Shown here in pieces: positions 13,911 through 27,761 of a DNA stretch of 64,000 nucleotides. Every line of letters starts with the position of its first letter. Within the stretch, counting starts at the first letter, position 1. This DNA is from Gordius sp. MW1 (Eukaryota > Nematomorpha > Gordioida > Gordea > Gordiidae), in contig OZ038530.1 of assembly GCA_964036665.1 (NCBI GenBank), positions 1,240,001-1,304,000 on the forward strand. The letters run 5' to 3'. The notes beneath the pieces are model-generated. The model had not been told where the DNA came from. It saw only the letters and a program-made list of their open reading frames with translations, and ran no database searches. The position numbers and the translations under genes are program-made.

Positions 13911-16900
13911 TGGACAACGGACGGACAACGGAAGGACATCAGACGGACAAGGGACGGACAACGGACGGACAACGGAAGGACATCAGACGGACAACGGACG
14001 GACAACGGAAGGACATCAGATGGACAAGGGACGGACAACGGATGGACAACGGAAGGACATCAGACGGACAACGGACGGACAACGGAAGGACAACAAAAGG
14101 ACATCAGACGGACAACGGACGGACATCAAAAGGACATCAGACGGACAACGGACGGACAACGGAAGGACAACGGACGGACAACGGAAGGACAACGGAAGGA
14201 CAACGGGCGGACAACGAACGGACAACGAACGGACAACGGACGGACAACGGAAGGACAACGGACGGACAACGGAAGGACAACGGAAGGACAACGGGCGGAC
14301 AACGGACGGACGACGGAAGGACAACGGAAGGACAACGGACGGACAACGGAAGGACAACGGAAGGACAACGGAAGGACAACGGGCGGACAACGAACGGACA
14401 ACGGACGGACAACGGAAGGACATCAGAGGGACAACGGACGGACATCGGAAGGACAACGAACGGACAACGGACGGACAACGAACGGACAACGGACGGACAA
14501 CGAACGGACAACGGAAGGACAACGGAAGGACAACGGACGGACAACGGACGGACAACGGAAGGACAACGGAAGGACAACGGAAGGACAACGGAAGGACAAC
14601 GGGCGGACAACGGACGGACAACGGAAGGACATCAGACGGACAAGGGACGGACAACGGATGGACAACGGGCGGACAACGGACGGACAACGGACGGACAACG
14701 GACGGACAACGGAAGGACATCAGACGGACAACGGACGGACAACGAAAGGACAACGGAAGGACAACGGGCGGACAACGGACGGACAACGGATGGACAACGG
14801 AAGGACATCAGACGGACAACGGACGGACAACGAACGGACAACGGAAGGACAACGGAAGGACAACGGACGGACAACGGAAGGACAACGGAAGGACAACGGA
14901 AGGACAACGGGCGGACAACGGGCGGACAACGGACGGACAACGGAAGGACATCAGACGGACAAGGGACGGACAACGGATGGACAACGGACGGACAACGGAC
15001 GGACAACGGACGGACAACGGAAGGACATCAGACGGACAACGGACGGACAACGGACGGACAACGGACGGACAACGGACGGACAACGGAAGGACATCAGACG
15101 GACAACGGACGGACAACGGAAGGACAACGGAAGGACAACGGGCGGACAACGGACGGACAACGGACGGACAACGGAAGGACATCAGACGGACAAGGGACGG
15201 ACAACGGACGGACAACGGAAGGAGATCAGACGGACAACGGACGGACAACGGAAGGACAACGGAAGGACATCAGATGGACAAGGGACGGACAACGGATGGA
15301 CAACGGAAGGACATCAGACGGACAACGGACGGACAACGGAAGGACAACGGGCGGACATCAGACGGACAACGGACGGACAACGGAAGGACAACAAAAGGAC
15401 ATCAGACGGACAACGAACGGACAACGAACGGACAACGAACGGACAACGAACGGACAACGAACGGACAACGGATAGACAACAAAAGGACATCAGACGGACA
15501 ACGGACGGACAACGGAAGGACATCAGATGGACAAGGGACGGACAACGGATGGACAACGGAAGGACATCAGACGGACAACGGACGGACAACGGAAGGACAA
15601 CAAAAGGACATCAGACGGACAACGGACGGACATCAAAAGGACATCAGACGGACAACGGACGGACAACGAACGGACAACGGACGGACAACGAACGGACAAC
15701 GGAAGGACAACGGAAGGACAACGGACGGACAACGGACGGACAACGGAAGGACAACGGAAGGACAACGGAAGGACAACGGAAGGACAACGGGCGGACAACG
15801 GACGGACAACGGAAGGACATCAGACGGACAAGGGACGGACAACGGATGGACAACGGGCGGACAACGGACGGACAACGGACGGACAACGGACGGACAACGG
15901 AAGGACATCAGACGGACAACGGACGGACAACGGAAGGACAACGGAAGGACAACGGGCGGACAACGGACGGACAACGGACGGACAACGGAAGGACATCAGA
16001 CGGACAACGGACGGACAACGAACGGACAACGGAAGGACAACGGAAGGACAACGGACGGACAACGGAAGGACAACGGAAGGACAACGGAAGGACAACGGGC
16101 GGACAACGGGCGGACAACGGACGGACAACGGAAGGACATCAGACGGACAAGGGACGGACAACGGATGGACAACGGACGGACAACGGACGGACAACGGACG
16201 GACAACGGAAGGACATCAGACGGACAACGGACGGACAACGGACGGACAACGGACGGACAACGGACGGACAACGGAAGGACATCAGACGGACAACGGACGG
16301 ACAACGGAAGGACAACGGAAGGACAACGGGCGGACAACGGACGGACAACGGACGGACAACGGAAGGACATCAGACGGACAAGGGACGGACAACGGACGGA
16401 CAACGGAAGGAGATCAGACGGACAACGGACGGACAACGGAAGGACAACGGAAGGACATCAGATGGACAAGGGACGGACAACGGATGGACAACGGAAGGAC
16501 ATCAGACGGACAACGGACGGACAACGGAAGGACAACGGGCGGACATCAGACGGACAACGGACGGACAACGGAAGGACAACAAAAGGACATCAGACGGACA
16601 ACGAACGGACAACGAACGGACAACGAACGGACAACGAACGGACAACGAACGGACAACGGATAGACAACAAAAGGACATCAGACGGACAACGGACGGACAA
16701 CGAACGGACAACGGACGGACAACGGACGGACAACAAAATGACATCAGACGGACAACGGACGGACAACGGAAGGACAACGGAAGGACAACGGAAGGACAAC
16801 GGAAGGACAACGGACGGACAACGGACGGACAACGGAAGGACAACGGAAGGACAACGGAAGGACAACGGGCGGACAACGGGCGGACAACGGACGGACAACG

Positions 16901-17718
16901 GAAGCACATCAGACGGACAAGGGACGGACAACGGAAGGACAACGGGCGGACAACGGACGGACAACGGACGGACAACGGAAGGACATCAGACGGACAAGGG
17001 ACGGACAACGCACGGACAACGGAAGGACATCAGACGGACAACCGACGGACAACGAACGGACAACGGACGGACAACGAACGGACAACGGAAGGACAACGGA
17101 AGGACAACGGACGGACAACGGACGGACAACGGAAGGACAACGGAAGGACAACGGAAGGACAACGGAAGGACAACGGGCGGACAACGAACGGACAACGGAA
17201 GGACAACGGAAGGACAACGGACGGACAACGGACGGACAACGGAAGGACAACGGGCGGACAACGGACGGACAACGGACGGACAACGGACGGACAACGGAAG
17301 GACATCAGAGGGACAACGGACGGACAACGGAAGGACAACGGGCGGACAACGGACGGACAACGGACGGACAACGGAAGGACATCAGACGGACAACGGACGG
17401 ACAACGGAAGGACAACGGGCGGACAACGGGCGGACAACGGACGGACAACGGACGGACAACGGGCGGACAACGAAAGGACAACGGACGGACAACGGACGGA
17501 CAACGGACGGACAACGGACGGACAATGGGCGGACAACGGAAGGACAACGGGCGGACAACGGACGGACAACGGACGGACAACGGGCGGACAACGGACGGAC
17601 AACGGACGGACAGCGGGCGGACAACGAAAGGACAACGGACGGACAACGGACGGACAACGGACGGACAACGGACGGACAACAGACGGACAACGGGCGGACA
17701 ACGGACGGACAACGGACG
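13911..17718 (+). repeat. 11-bp minisatellite array, GGACAAC orientation
   Basis: 3.8 kb of tandem 11-mers. The right part (about 16500-17718) is near identical to about 12150-13320, offset 4354-4398 bp, so this array plus A block 2 is a segmental duplication of the preceding array plus A block 1. A phrase with GGAGATCAGAC (for example 14808-15248) recurs at 15996-16436, 9442-9882 and 10080-10520. Confidence 0.97.
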
Positions 17719-17804
17719 TAGCCAGCGGACGGCCAAAAAGTCATATTATCAACAGAATACTCTCACGGATTCAAACTTGTTGCCTCCTGACGGACAACGG
17801 ACGG

Positions 17805-17918
17805 TCCGTCGTCCCTCCGTTGTCCGTCCGTCCTCCCTCCGTCGTCTCTCCGTCGTCCGTCCGTCGTCCCTCCGTCGTCCGTCCGTCGTCCCTCCGTCGT
17901 CCCTCCGTCGTCCCTCCG
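17805..17918 (-). repeat. Inner 11-mer array of A block 2 (opposite orientation)
   Basis: About ten GTCCSTCCGTC units on the plus strand, opposite to the flanking satellite, with the same unit order and length as in A block 1. Confidence 0.92.
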
Positions 17919-18226
17919 TGCTATGCAATTTATTAAATTTTTTTTATCAAAAAATATTTTTTTCGACCTCAAATTTTTTTCCATTTTTTTGTTCAACCAT
18001 ATAGGCCTCATGAAAATTTTTGATATCAGAAGTGAATTCCGTAAAAAAAATTTTTTTGATCAGAAAATATTTTTTCGACCTCAAAATTTTTTCAATTTTT
18101 TTGTAACACCATATAGGCCTCATGAAAATTTTCGATATCAGAGGTGAATTCCGAAAAAAAAAAATTTTTCGACTTGAAAATTTTTTAAATTTTTTTGTTC
18201 AACCATATAGGCTTCGTGAAAATTTC
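17919..18226 (+). repeat. AT-rich tandem repeat, three units (A block 2)
   Basis: 308 bp, essentially identical to 13521-13828, with three CCATATAGGC(C/T)T-marked units. Confidence 0.88.
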
Positions 18227-18308
18227 AGCGGACGGCTAAAAAGTCATATTATCAATGTTATTAACAAGAACAGAATACTCTCCGGGATTCAAACTTGTAG
18301 CCTCCTGA

Positions 18309-19490
18309 TGGACAACGGACGGACAACGGAAGGACATCAGACGGACAAGGGACGGACAACGGACGGACAACGGAAGGACATCAGACGGACAACGGACGGA
18401 CAACGGAAGGACATCAGATGGACAAGGGACGGACAACGGATGGACAACGGAAGGACATCAGACGGACAACGGACGGACAACGGAAGGACAACAAAAGGAC
18501 ATCAGACGGACAACGGACGGACAACAAAAGGACATCAGACGGACAACGGACGGACAACGGAAGGACAACGGACGGACAACGGAAGGACAACGGAAGGACA
18601 ACGGGCGGACAACGAACGGACAACGAACGGACAACGGACGGACAACGGAAGGACAACGGACGGACAACGGAAGGACAACGGAAGGACAACGGGCGGACAA
18701 CGGACGGACGACGGAAGGACAACGGGCGGACATCAGACGGACAACGGACGGACAACGGAAGGACAACAAAAGGACATCAGACGGACAACAAACGTACAAC
18801 GAACGGACAACGAACGGACAACGAACGGACAACGGACAGACAACAAAAGGACATCAGACGGACAACGGACGGACAACGAACGGACAACGGACGGACAACG
18901 GACGGACAACAAAATGACATCAGACGGACAACGGACGGACAACGGAAGGACAACGGAAGGACAACGGAAGGACAACGGAAGGACAACGGAAGGACAACGG
19001 AAGGACAACGGACGGACAACGGACGGACAACGGACGGACAACGGAAGGACAACGGAAGGACAACGGGCGGACAACGAACGGACAACAAACGGACAACGGA
19101 CAGACAACAAAAGGACATCTGACGGACAACGGAAGGACAACGGACGGACAACGGACGGACAACGGAAGGACAACGGACGGACATCAGACGGACAACGGAA
19201 GGACAACGGACGGACAACGGACGGACAACGGAAGGACAACGGAAGGACAACGAACGGACAACGAACGGACAACGGACAGACAACAAAAGGACATCTGACG
19301 GACAACGGAAGGACAACGGACGGACAACGGAAGGACAACGGAAGGACAACGGGCGGACAACGGACGGACAACGGAAGGACATCAGACGGACAACGAACGG
19401 ACAACGGAAGGACAACAAAAGGACATCAGACGGACAACGAACGGACAACGAACGGACAACGAACGGACGGACAACAAAAGGACATCAGAC
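18309..19490 (+). repeat. 11-bp minisatellite array between A block 2 and hAT copy 1
   Basis: 1182 bp of GGACAAC-orientation 11-mers. The equivalent interval in the right arm (50459-51651 and 55130-56322, inverted) is 1193 bp, exactly one unit longer. Just before the transposon, the phrase GAACGGACGGACAACAAAAG has a short private deletion that also marks the right-arm copies. Confidence 0.95.
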
Positions 19491-19684
19491 CAGGGTTTCT
19501 TTCAGAAAAAATGCTCCGGGGGGGTATTTTCAACTTCCGGGGGGGTAAAAATTTTTTTAATTGCTAAACCATTTTGTATAATATTTACTAATTTTTATTG
19601 GTGATATAAGTGATATATAAATTGATACATACACGCATAATCATTAAATAAATACATGTAATATTTTAACGGGCAAGTGTTCTT

Positions 19685-19852
19685 TTAAGAAAGTAACCGA
19701 ATACTTCTTTGTTTTTTAAAGGCGTACTCCTTCATCGCCATATCTAGATATTCTTCAGTAGGAAGGTCAGCCCCTTCTATAGATATTCTCATACAGTGGT
19801 CTAAAGATATCTCCCCTAGCCTGTTTCTTAATGCAACCATAATTCGGTTCAT
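19685..19852 (-). pseudogene. hAT transposase C-terminal fragment (copy 1)
   Basis: 55 codons from an internal ATG to a TAA, with the open frame continuing a few codons upstream. The peptide contains MNRIMVALRNRLGE, CMRISIEG, DLPTEEYLDMAM and KKQRSIRLLS. This is the C-terminal end of the hAT dimerisation domain, as in ZNF862/KIAA1586-like hAT transposases. The catalytic part and the rest of the domain are absent. The same fragment is present in all five copies. It is a remnant, although the frame is intact. Confidence 0.82.
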
Positions 19853-20243
19853 TGCACTAAAGTAAGGGATAAAACAAGAGTTTTTCTTAATTCAGTCCCA
19901 TCTTTACCTATTATAAACAAACATATTCATGCCTTATTTATTATTTTATATAAACACAAATACCCATAGTATTCCCCAAACATATCTTCTCGCCTATTTC
20001 TAATTCAAAATCAAATAGATAAAAAAGATATTTTATCTATATCAGAATTTAAATGCATGACAGATAATTATCATTAGTTATAAACATTATTTTGTGTGTA
20101 TAAATGTAAATACCATCTTTTTTATTTTGACAATCTATGGAATAAACCAGTTTCTCCACAGAATTATCCTCACCTTTTCATAATACATAATTGATTAGAC
20201 AAAAAAGATCTTTTTTATATGCTTGCAAGCAAATTATAATTAG

Positions 20244-20480
20244 TTAATATACATTTAAAATGACCAATATTTTGTTAGTAATATAAATATAAATACCATC
20301 CTTTTCATTATAACATTGAATGGAACAAACCAGAGTTTTTTCTACAGAACAATTATTCATATCTTCACCTGTTGCATAATTAAAATTATTCCAAATTAAA
20401 TCATATTTACCATCCTTTTTATTAGACTTTTCCTTTTTACTAAAGTAGTGTAAAAGAGTACTTTTATATTTACCAGACAT
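20244..20480 (-). pseudogene. hAT 5' exon-like ORF remnant (copy 1), 78 codons
   Basis: A 78-codon frame starting MSGKYKSTLLHYFSKKEK. This resembles the basic N-terminus of hAT/ZMYM-type transposases, which often start with a Leu-Leu-x-Phe-Phe-Ser-Lys-Lys-like stretch. It is preceded by a pyrimidine run and CAG (acceptor-like), and after about 37 codons comes ACAG/GTGAAG (donor-like). The last 41 codons are therefore probably intron read-through. The 37-codon exon is the likely real relic. The match rests on general family character, not on a search. Confidence 0.55.
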
Positions 20481-20922
20481 CTATCTGCAATTCAAAAAAA
20501 ACATAGAATGTATTATTTATAATAATTCTTTTTAAGTTTATAAGTAAGATAGTGATTTAATAATTCTAAAAGCATTTATTTATGTTTAGTTACCTATTGA
20601 TATATTAAAGATAATTTGTAACTTTCAAGATTGTAAATTTACGGTTCACAGATGTTAAAAAATGATGTCTATGAATGATTTCCACCTGATCTGTAAACAA
20701 ATTTAATTTCGCCAATTTTATATTTTTTATTGACAAATTAAAATAATTTATTGAATTTCAATTTTAGCCTAAGCCTATTATTAATATAATTTATGACTTC
20801 ATGGTGGAACCTCAGTTCATGTTCATGCTTCCTTCAATCAAAACTCTCCGGGGGGGGGGGGGTATTTGAAACTCCCCGGGGGGGTATTACCCCCCCCGGA
20901 CTCCCCCCTGAAAGAAACCCTG

Positions 20923-23900
20923 CAACGGGCGGACAACGGACGGACAACGGACGGACAACGGACGGACAACGGACGGACAACGGACGGACAACGGACATAC
21001 AACGGGCGGACAACGTGCGGACAACGTAAGGACAACGGGCGGACAACGGACGGACAACGGAAGGACATCAGACGGACAACGGACGGACAACGGAAGGACA
21101 ACAAAAGGACATCAGACGGACAACGAACGGACAACGAACGGACAACGAACGGACAACGGACAGACAACAAAAGGACATCACACGGACAACGGACGTACAA
21201 CGAACGGACAACGGGCGGACAACGGACGGACAACGGACGGACAACGAACGGACAACGAACGGACAACGGAAGGACAACGGAAGGACAACGGACGGACAAC
21301 GGGCGGACTACGGAAGGACAACGGGCGGACAACAAAAGGACATCAGACGGACAACGGACGGACAACGAACGGACAACGGACGGACAACGGACGGACAACG
21401 GGCGGACAACAAAAGGACATCAGACGGACAACGGACGGACAACGGGCGGACAAAGGACGGACAACGGACGGACAACGGACATACAACGGGCGGACAACGG
21501 ACGGACAACGGAAGGACATCAGACGGACAACGGACGGACAACGGAAGGACAACAAAAGTACATCAGACGGACAACGAACGGACAACGAAAGGACAACGAA
21601 CGGACAACGAACGGACAACGAACGGACAACGGACGGACAACAAAAGGACATCAGACGGACAAGGGACGGACAACGAACGGACAACGGACGGACAACGGAC
21701 GGACAACAAAAGGACATCAGACGGACAACGGACGGACAACGGAAGGACAACGGACGGACAACGGAAGGACAACGGACGGACAACGGACGGACAACGGACG
21801 GACAACGGACGGACAACGGAAGGACATCAGACGGACAACGGACGGACAACGGAAGGACAACGGATAGACAACGTGCGGACAACGGACGGACAACGGACGG
21901 ACAACGGAAGGACATCAGACGGACAAGGGACGGACAACGGACGGACAACGGAAGGACATCAGACGGACAAGGGACGGACAACGGATGGACAACGGAAGGA
22001 CATCAGACGGACAACGGACGGACAACGGAAGGACAACAAAAGGACATCAGACGGACAACGGACGGACAACGGACGGACAACGGAAGGACAACGGACGGAC
22101 AACGGAAGGACAACGGAAGGACAACGGAAGGACAACGGGCGGACAACGGACGGACAACGGACGGACAACGGAAGGACAACGGACGGACAACGGAAGGACA
22201 TCAGACGGACAACGGACGGACAACGGACGGACAACGGAAGGACAACGGGCGGACAACGGACGGACAACGGACGGACAACGGAAGGACATCAGACGGACAA
22301 CGGACGGACAACGGAAGGACAACGGAAGGACAACGGAAGGACAACGAAGGGACAACGGACGGACAACGGACGGACAACGAAAGGACAACGGACGGACAAC
22401 GGAAGGACAACGGAAGGACAACGGGCGGACAACGGACGGACAACGGACGGACAACGGAAGGACAACGGAAGGACAACGGGCGGACAACGGACGGACAACG
22501 GAAGGACATCAGACGGACAACGAACGGACAACGGAAGGACAACAAAAGGACATCTGACGGACAACGGAAGGACAACGGACGGACAACGGACGGACAACGG
22601 AAGGACAACGGACGGACAACGGACGGACAACGGAAGGACAACGGAAGGACAACGGAAGGACAACGGATGGACAACGGGCGGACAACGGACGGACAACAAA
22701 ATGACATCAGACGGACAACGGACGGACAACGGAAGGACAACGGAAGGACAACGGAACGACAACTGAAGGACAACAGACGGACAACGGACGGACAACGGAA
22801 GGACAACAAAAGGACATCAGACGGACAACGAACGGACAACGAACGGACAACGAACGGACAACGGAAGGACAACGGGCGGACAACGGACGGACAACGGACG
22901 GACAACGGACGGACAACGGACAGACAACAAAAGGACATCAGACGGACAACGGAAGGACAACGGACGGACAACGGACGGACAACGGAAGGACAACGGAAGG
23001 ACAACGGGCGGACAACGAACGGACAACGAACGGACAACGGACAGACAACAAAAGGACATCTGACGGACAACGGAAGGACAACGGACGGACAACGGACGGA
23101 CAACGGAAGGACAACGGACGGACAACGGACGGACAACGGAAGGACAACGGAAGGACAACGGAAGGACAACGGATGGACAACGGGCGGACAACGGACGGAC
23201 AACAAAATGACATCAGACGGACAACGGACGTACAACGGAAGGACAACGGAAGGACAACGGAAGGACAACGGAAGCACAACAGAAGGACAACGGGCGGACA
23301 ACGGACGGACAACGGAAGGACATCAGACGGACAACGGACGGACAACGGAAGGACAACGGACGGACAACTGAAGGACAACGGAAGGACAACGGGCGGACAA
23401 CGGAAGGACAACGGAATGACAACGGGCGGACAACGGACGGACAACGGAAGGACATCAGACGGACAACGGACGGACAACGGAAGGACAACAAAAGGACATC
23501 AGACGGACAACGAACGGACAACGAACGGACAACGAACGGACAACGGAAGGACAACGGGCGGACAACGGACGGACAACGGACGGACAACGGACGGACAACG
23601 GGCGGACAACGAAAGGACAACAGACGGACAACGAACGGACAACGGAAGGACAACGGAAGGACAACGGACGGACAACGGACGGACAACGGAAGGACAACGG
23701 AAGGACAACGGAAGGACAACGGGCGGACAACGGACGGACAACGGAAGGACATAAGACGGACAAGGGACGGACAACGGATGGACAACGGAAGGACATCAGA
23801 CGGAGAACGGACGGACAACGGAAGGACAACAAAAGGACATCAGACGGACAACGGACGGACAACAAAAGGACATCAGACGGACAACGGACGGACAACGGAA

Positions 23901-24845
23901 GGACAACGGACGGACAACGGAAGGACAACGGGCGGACAACGGACGGACAACGGAAGGACATCAGACGGACAACGGACGGACAACGGAAGGACAACAAAAG
24001 GACATCAGACGGACAACGAACGGACAACGAAAGGACAACGGAAGGACATCAGACGGACAAGGGACGGACAACGGATGGACAACGGAAGGACATCAGACGG
24101 ACAACGGACGGACAACGGAAGGACAACAAAAGGACATCAGACGGACAACGGACGGACAACAAAAGGACATCAGACGGACAACGGACGGACAACGGAAGGA
24201 CAACGGACGGACAACGGAAGGACAACGGAAGGACAACGGGCGGACAACGAACGGACAACGAACGGACAACGGACGGACAACGGACGGACAACGGAAGGAC
24301 AACGGACGGACAACGGAAGGACAACGGAAGGACAACGGGCGGACAACGGACGGACAACGGACGGACAACGGAAGGACAACGGAAGGACAACGGGCGGACA
24401 ACGGACGGACAACGAACGGACAACGAACGGACAACGGGCGGACAACGGGCGGACAACGGAAGGACAACGGAAGGACAACGGAAGGACAACGGAAGGACAA
24501 CGAACGGACAACGAACGGACAACGGACGGACAACGGACGGACAACGGACGGACAACGGAAGGACAACGGACAGACAACAAAAGGACATCAGACGGACAAC
24601 GGACGGACAACGGACGGACAACGGACGGACAACAAAAGGAAATCAGACGGACAACGGACGGACAACGGGCGGACAACGGACGGACAACGGAAGGACAACG
24701 GACGGACGACGGAAGGACATCAGACGGACAACCGACGGACAACGGACGGACAACGGACGGACAACGGACGAACAACGGACGGACAACGGACGGACAACGG
24801 AAGGACAACGGACGGACAACGGACGGACAACGAACGGACAACGGG
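20923..24845 (+). repeat. 11-bp minisatellite array between hAT copies 1 and 2
   Basis: 3.9 kb of GGACAAC-orientation units. The first 100 bp carry rare variants (GGACATACAACGGG, ACAACGTGCGG) found next to the same end of every hAT copy in the window. By comparison with the right arm, an A block would be expected somewhere in this interval and is missing. Confidence 0.96.
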
Positions 24846-25010
24846 TGGGGTATTTTCAACTTCCGGGGGGGTAAAAATTTTTTTAATTGCGAAACCATTT
24901 TGTATAATATTTACTAATTTTTATTGGTGATATAAGTGATATATAAATTGATACATACACGCATAATCATTAAATAAATACATGTAATATTTTAACGGGC
25001 AAGTGTTCTT

Positions 25011-25178
25011 TTAAGAAAGTAACCGAATACTTCTTTGTTTTTTAAAGGCGTACTCCTTCATCGCCATATCTAGATATTCTTCAGTAGGAAGGTCAGCCCC
25101 TTCTATAGATATTCTCATACAGTGGTCTAAAGATATCTCCCCTAGCCTGTTTCTTAATGCAACCATAATTCGGTTCAT
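25011..25178 (-). pseudogene. hAT transposase C-terminal fragment (copy 2)
   Basis: The same 55-codon hAT dimerisation-domain end as in copy 1 (MNRIMVALRNRLGE through KKQRSIRLLS, stop TAA), with an intact frame and no upstream catalytic domain. Confidence 0.82.
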
Positions 25179-25569
25179 TGCACTAAAGTAAGGGATAAAA
25201 CAAGAGTTTTTCTTAATTCAGTCCCATCTTTACCTATTATAAACAAACATATTCATGCCTTATTTATTATTTTATATAAACACAAATACCCATAGTATTC
25301 CCCAAACATATCTTCTCGCCTATTTCTAATTCAAAATCAAATAGATAAAAAAGATATTTTATCTATATCAGAATTTAAATGCATGACAGATAATTATCAT
25401 TAGTTATAAACATTATTTTGTGTGTATAAATGTAAATACCATCTTTTTTATTTTGACAATCTATGGAATAAACCAGTTTCTCCACAGAATTATCCTCACC
25501 TTTTCATAATACATAATTGATTAGACAAAAAAGATCTTTTTTATATGCTTGCAAGCAAATTATAATTAG

Positions 25570-25806
25570 TTAATATACATTTAAAATGACCAATATTTTG
25601 TTAGTAATATAAATATAAATACCATCCTTTTCATTATAACATTGAATGGAACAAACCAGAGTTTTTTCTACAGAACAATTATTCATATCTTCACCTGTTG
25701 CATAATTAAAATTATTCCAAATTAAATCATATTTACCATCCTTTTTATTAGACTTTTCCTTTTTACTAAAGTAGTGTAAAAGAGTACTTTTATATTTACC
25801 AGACAT
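25570..25806 (-). pseudogene. hAT 5' exon-like ORF remnant (copy 2)
   Basis: The same 78-codon frame as copy 1, with an identical start context (acceptor-like CAG before ATAGATG) and donor-like ACAG/GTGAAG after codon 37. The unchanged frame reflects recent duplication of the whole segment and is not evidence of function. Confidence 0.55.
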
Positions 25807-26250
25807 CTATCTGCAATTCAAAAAAAACATAGAATGTATTATTTATAATAATTCTTTTTAAGTTTATAAGTAAGATAGTGATTTAATAATTCTAAAAGCA
25901 TTTATTTATGTTTAGTTACCTATTGATATATTAAAGATAATTTGTAACTTTCAAGATTGTAAATTTACGGTTCACAGATGTTAAAAAATGATGTCTATGA
26001 ATAATTTCCACCTGATCTGTAAAAAAATTTAATTTCGCCAATTTTATATTTTTTATTGACAAATTAAAATAATTTATTGAATTTCAATTTTAGCCTAAGC
26101 CTATTATTAATATAATTTATGACTTCATGGTGGAACCTCAGTTCATGTTCATGCTTCCTTCAATCAAAACTCTCCGGGGGGGGGGGGGGTATTTGAAACT
26201 CCACGGGGAGGTATTACCCCCCCGGGCTCCCCCCTGAAAGAAACCCTGCA

Positions 26251-27675
26251 ACGGGCGGACAACGGACGGACAACGGACGGACAACGGACGGACAACGGAC
26301 GGACAACGGACATACAACGGGCGGACAACGTGCGGACAACGGAAGGACAACGGGCGGACAACGGACGGACAACGGAAGGACATCAGACGGACAACGGACG
26401 GACAACGGAAGGACAACAAAAGGACATCAGACGGACAACGAACGGACAACGAACGGACAACGAACGGACAACGAACGGACAACGGACAGACAACAAAAGG
26501 ACATCACACGGTCAACGGACGTACAACGAACGGACAACGGGCGGACAACGGACGGACAACGGACGGACAACGAACGGACAACGAACGGATCACGGAAGGA
26601 CAGGGAAGGACAACGGACGGACAACGGGCGGACTACGGAAGGACAACGGGCGGACAACAAAAGGACATCAGACGGACAACGGACGGACAACGAACGGACA
26701 ACGGACGGACAACGGGCGGACAACAAAAGGACATCAGACGGACAACGGACGGACAACGGGCGGACAAAGGACGGACAACGGACGGACAACGGACATACAA
26801 CGGGCGGACAACGGACGGACAACGGAAGGACATCAGACGGACAACGGACGGACAACGGAAGGACAACAAAAGTACATCAGACGGACAACGAACGGACAAC
26901 GAAAGGACAACGAACGGACAACGAACGGACAACGAACGGACAACGGACGGACAACAAAAGGACATCAGACGGACAAGGGACGGACAACGGACGGACAACG
27001 GACGGACAACAAAAGGACATCAGACGGACAACGGACGGACAACGGAAGGACAACGGACGGACAACGGAAGGACAACGGACGGACAACGGACGGACAACGG
27101 ACGGACAACGGACGGACAACGGAAGGACATCAGACGGACAACGGACGGACAACGGAAGGACAACGGAAGGACAACGGGCGGACAACGGACGGACAACGGA
27201 CGGACAACGGAAGGACATCAGACGGACAAGGGACGGACAACGGACGGACAACGGAAGGACATCAGACGGACAAGGGACGGACAACGGATGGACAACGGAA
27301 GGACATCAGACGGACAACGGACGGACAACGGAAGGACAACAAAAGGACATCAGACGGACAACGGACGGACAACGGACGGACAACGGAAGGACAACGGACG
27401 GACAACGGAAGGACAACGGACGGACAACGGAAGGACAACGGACGGACAACGGAAGGACAACGGGCGGACAACGGACGGACAACGGACGGACAACGGAAGG
27501 ACATCAGACGGACAACGGACGGACAACGGAAGGACAACGGAAGAACAACGGAAGGACAACGGAAGGACAACGGAAGAACAACGGAAGGACAACGAACGGA
27601 CAACGAACGGACAAAGGACGGACAACGGACGGACAACAGACGGACAACGGGCGGACAACGGACGGACAACGGACG
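26251..27675 (+). repeat. 11-bp minisatellite array between hAT copy 2 and A block 3
   Basis: 1425 bp of GGACAAC-orientation units. It contains private mutations, such as CACGGAAGGACAGGGAAGG near 26590-26610 and a GGTCAACGG unit near 26510. These reappear, reverse-complemented, at about 53310-53330 and 53400 in the 1427-bp right-arm interval, so the two intervals are homologous and inverted. Confidence 0.96.
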
Positions 27676-27761
27676 TAGCCAGCGGACGGCCAAAAAGTCA
27701 TATTATCAACAGAATACTCTCACGGATTCAAACTTGTTGCCTCCTGACGGACAACGGACGG

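Larger units (their letters stand above)
17719..18308 (+). repeat. A block 2
   Basis: A 590-bp block with the same order and length as A block 1, displaced by exactly 4398 bp: direct repeat, reversed inner array, three AT-rich units, direct repeat. The identical internal array length and the shared satellite flanks on both sides indicate a recent segmental duplication. Confidence 0.9.
19491..20922 (-). mobile_element. Non-autonomous hAT transposon, copy 1 (reverse)
   Basis: A 1432-bp AT-rich element with perfect 15-bp terminal inverted repeats CAGGGTTTCTTTCAG (19491-19505) and CTGAAAGAAACCCTG (20908-20922). The CAGGG terminus is typical of hAT elements. Just inside both ends are short G/C homopolymer tracts of the type CCGGGGGGGTA. 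On the minus strand it holds an exon-like start (20480 downward), an intron-like region of degenerate repeats, and the last codons of a hAT transposase (19852-19685). Most of the transposase is deleted, so it cannot be autonomous. The flanking 8 bp (CATCAGAC left, CAACGGGC right) fill the same phase of the 11-bp unit, as expected for an 8-bp target duplication that later diverged. Other unassigned sequence in it is AT-rich non-coding DNA. Confidence 0.88.
24846..26250 (-). mobile_element. Non-autonomous hAT transposon, copy 2 (reverse), one end truncated
   Basis: Near identical to copy 1, but its left end is broken. The first roughly 35 bp, including the CAGGGTTTCTTTCAG terminal repeat and the first G tract, are replaced by satellite (ACAACGGG) joined to TGGGGTATTTTCAAC. 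The right terminal repeat (26236-26250) is intact. Without both ends the copy could not transpose even with transposase supplied. Homology between CGGG of the satellite and the G tract of the element may have guided the deletion. Confidence 0.88.
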
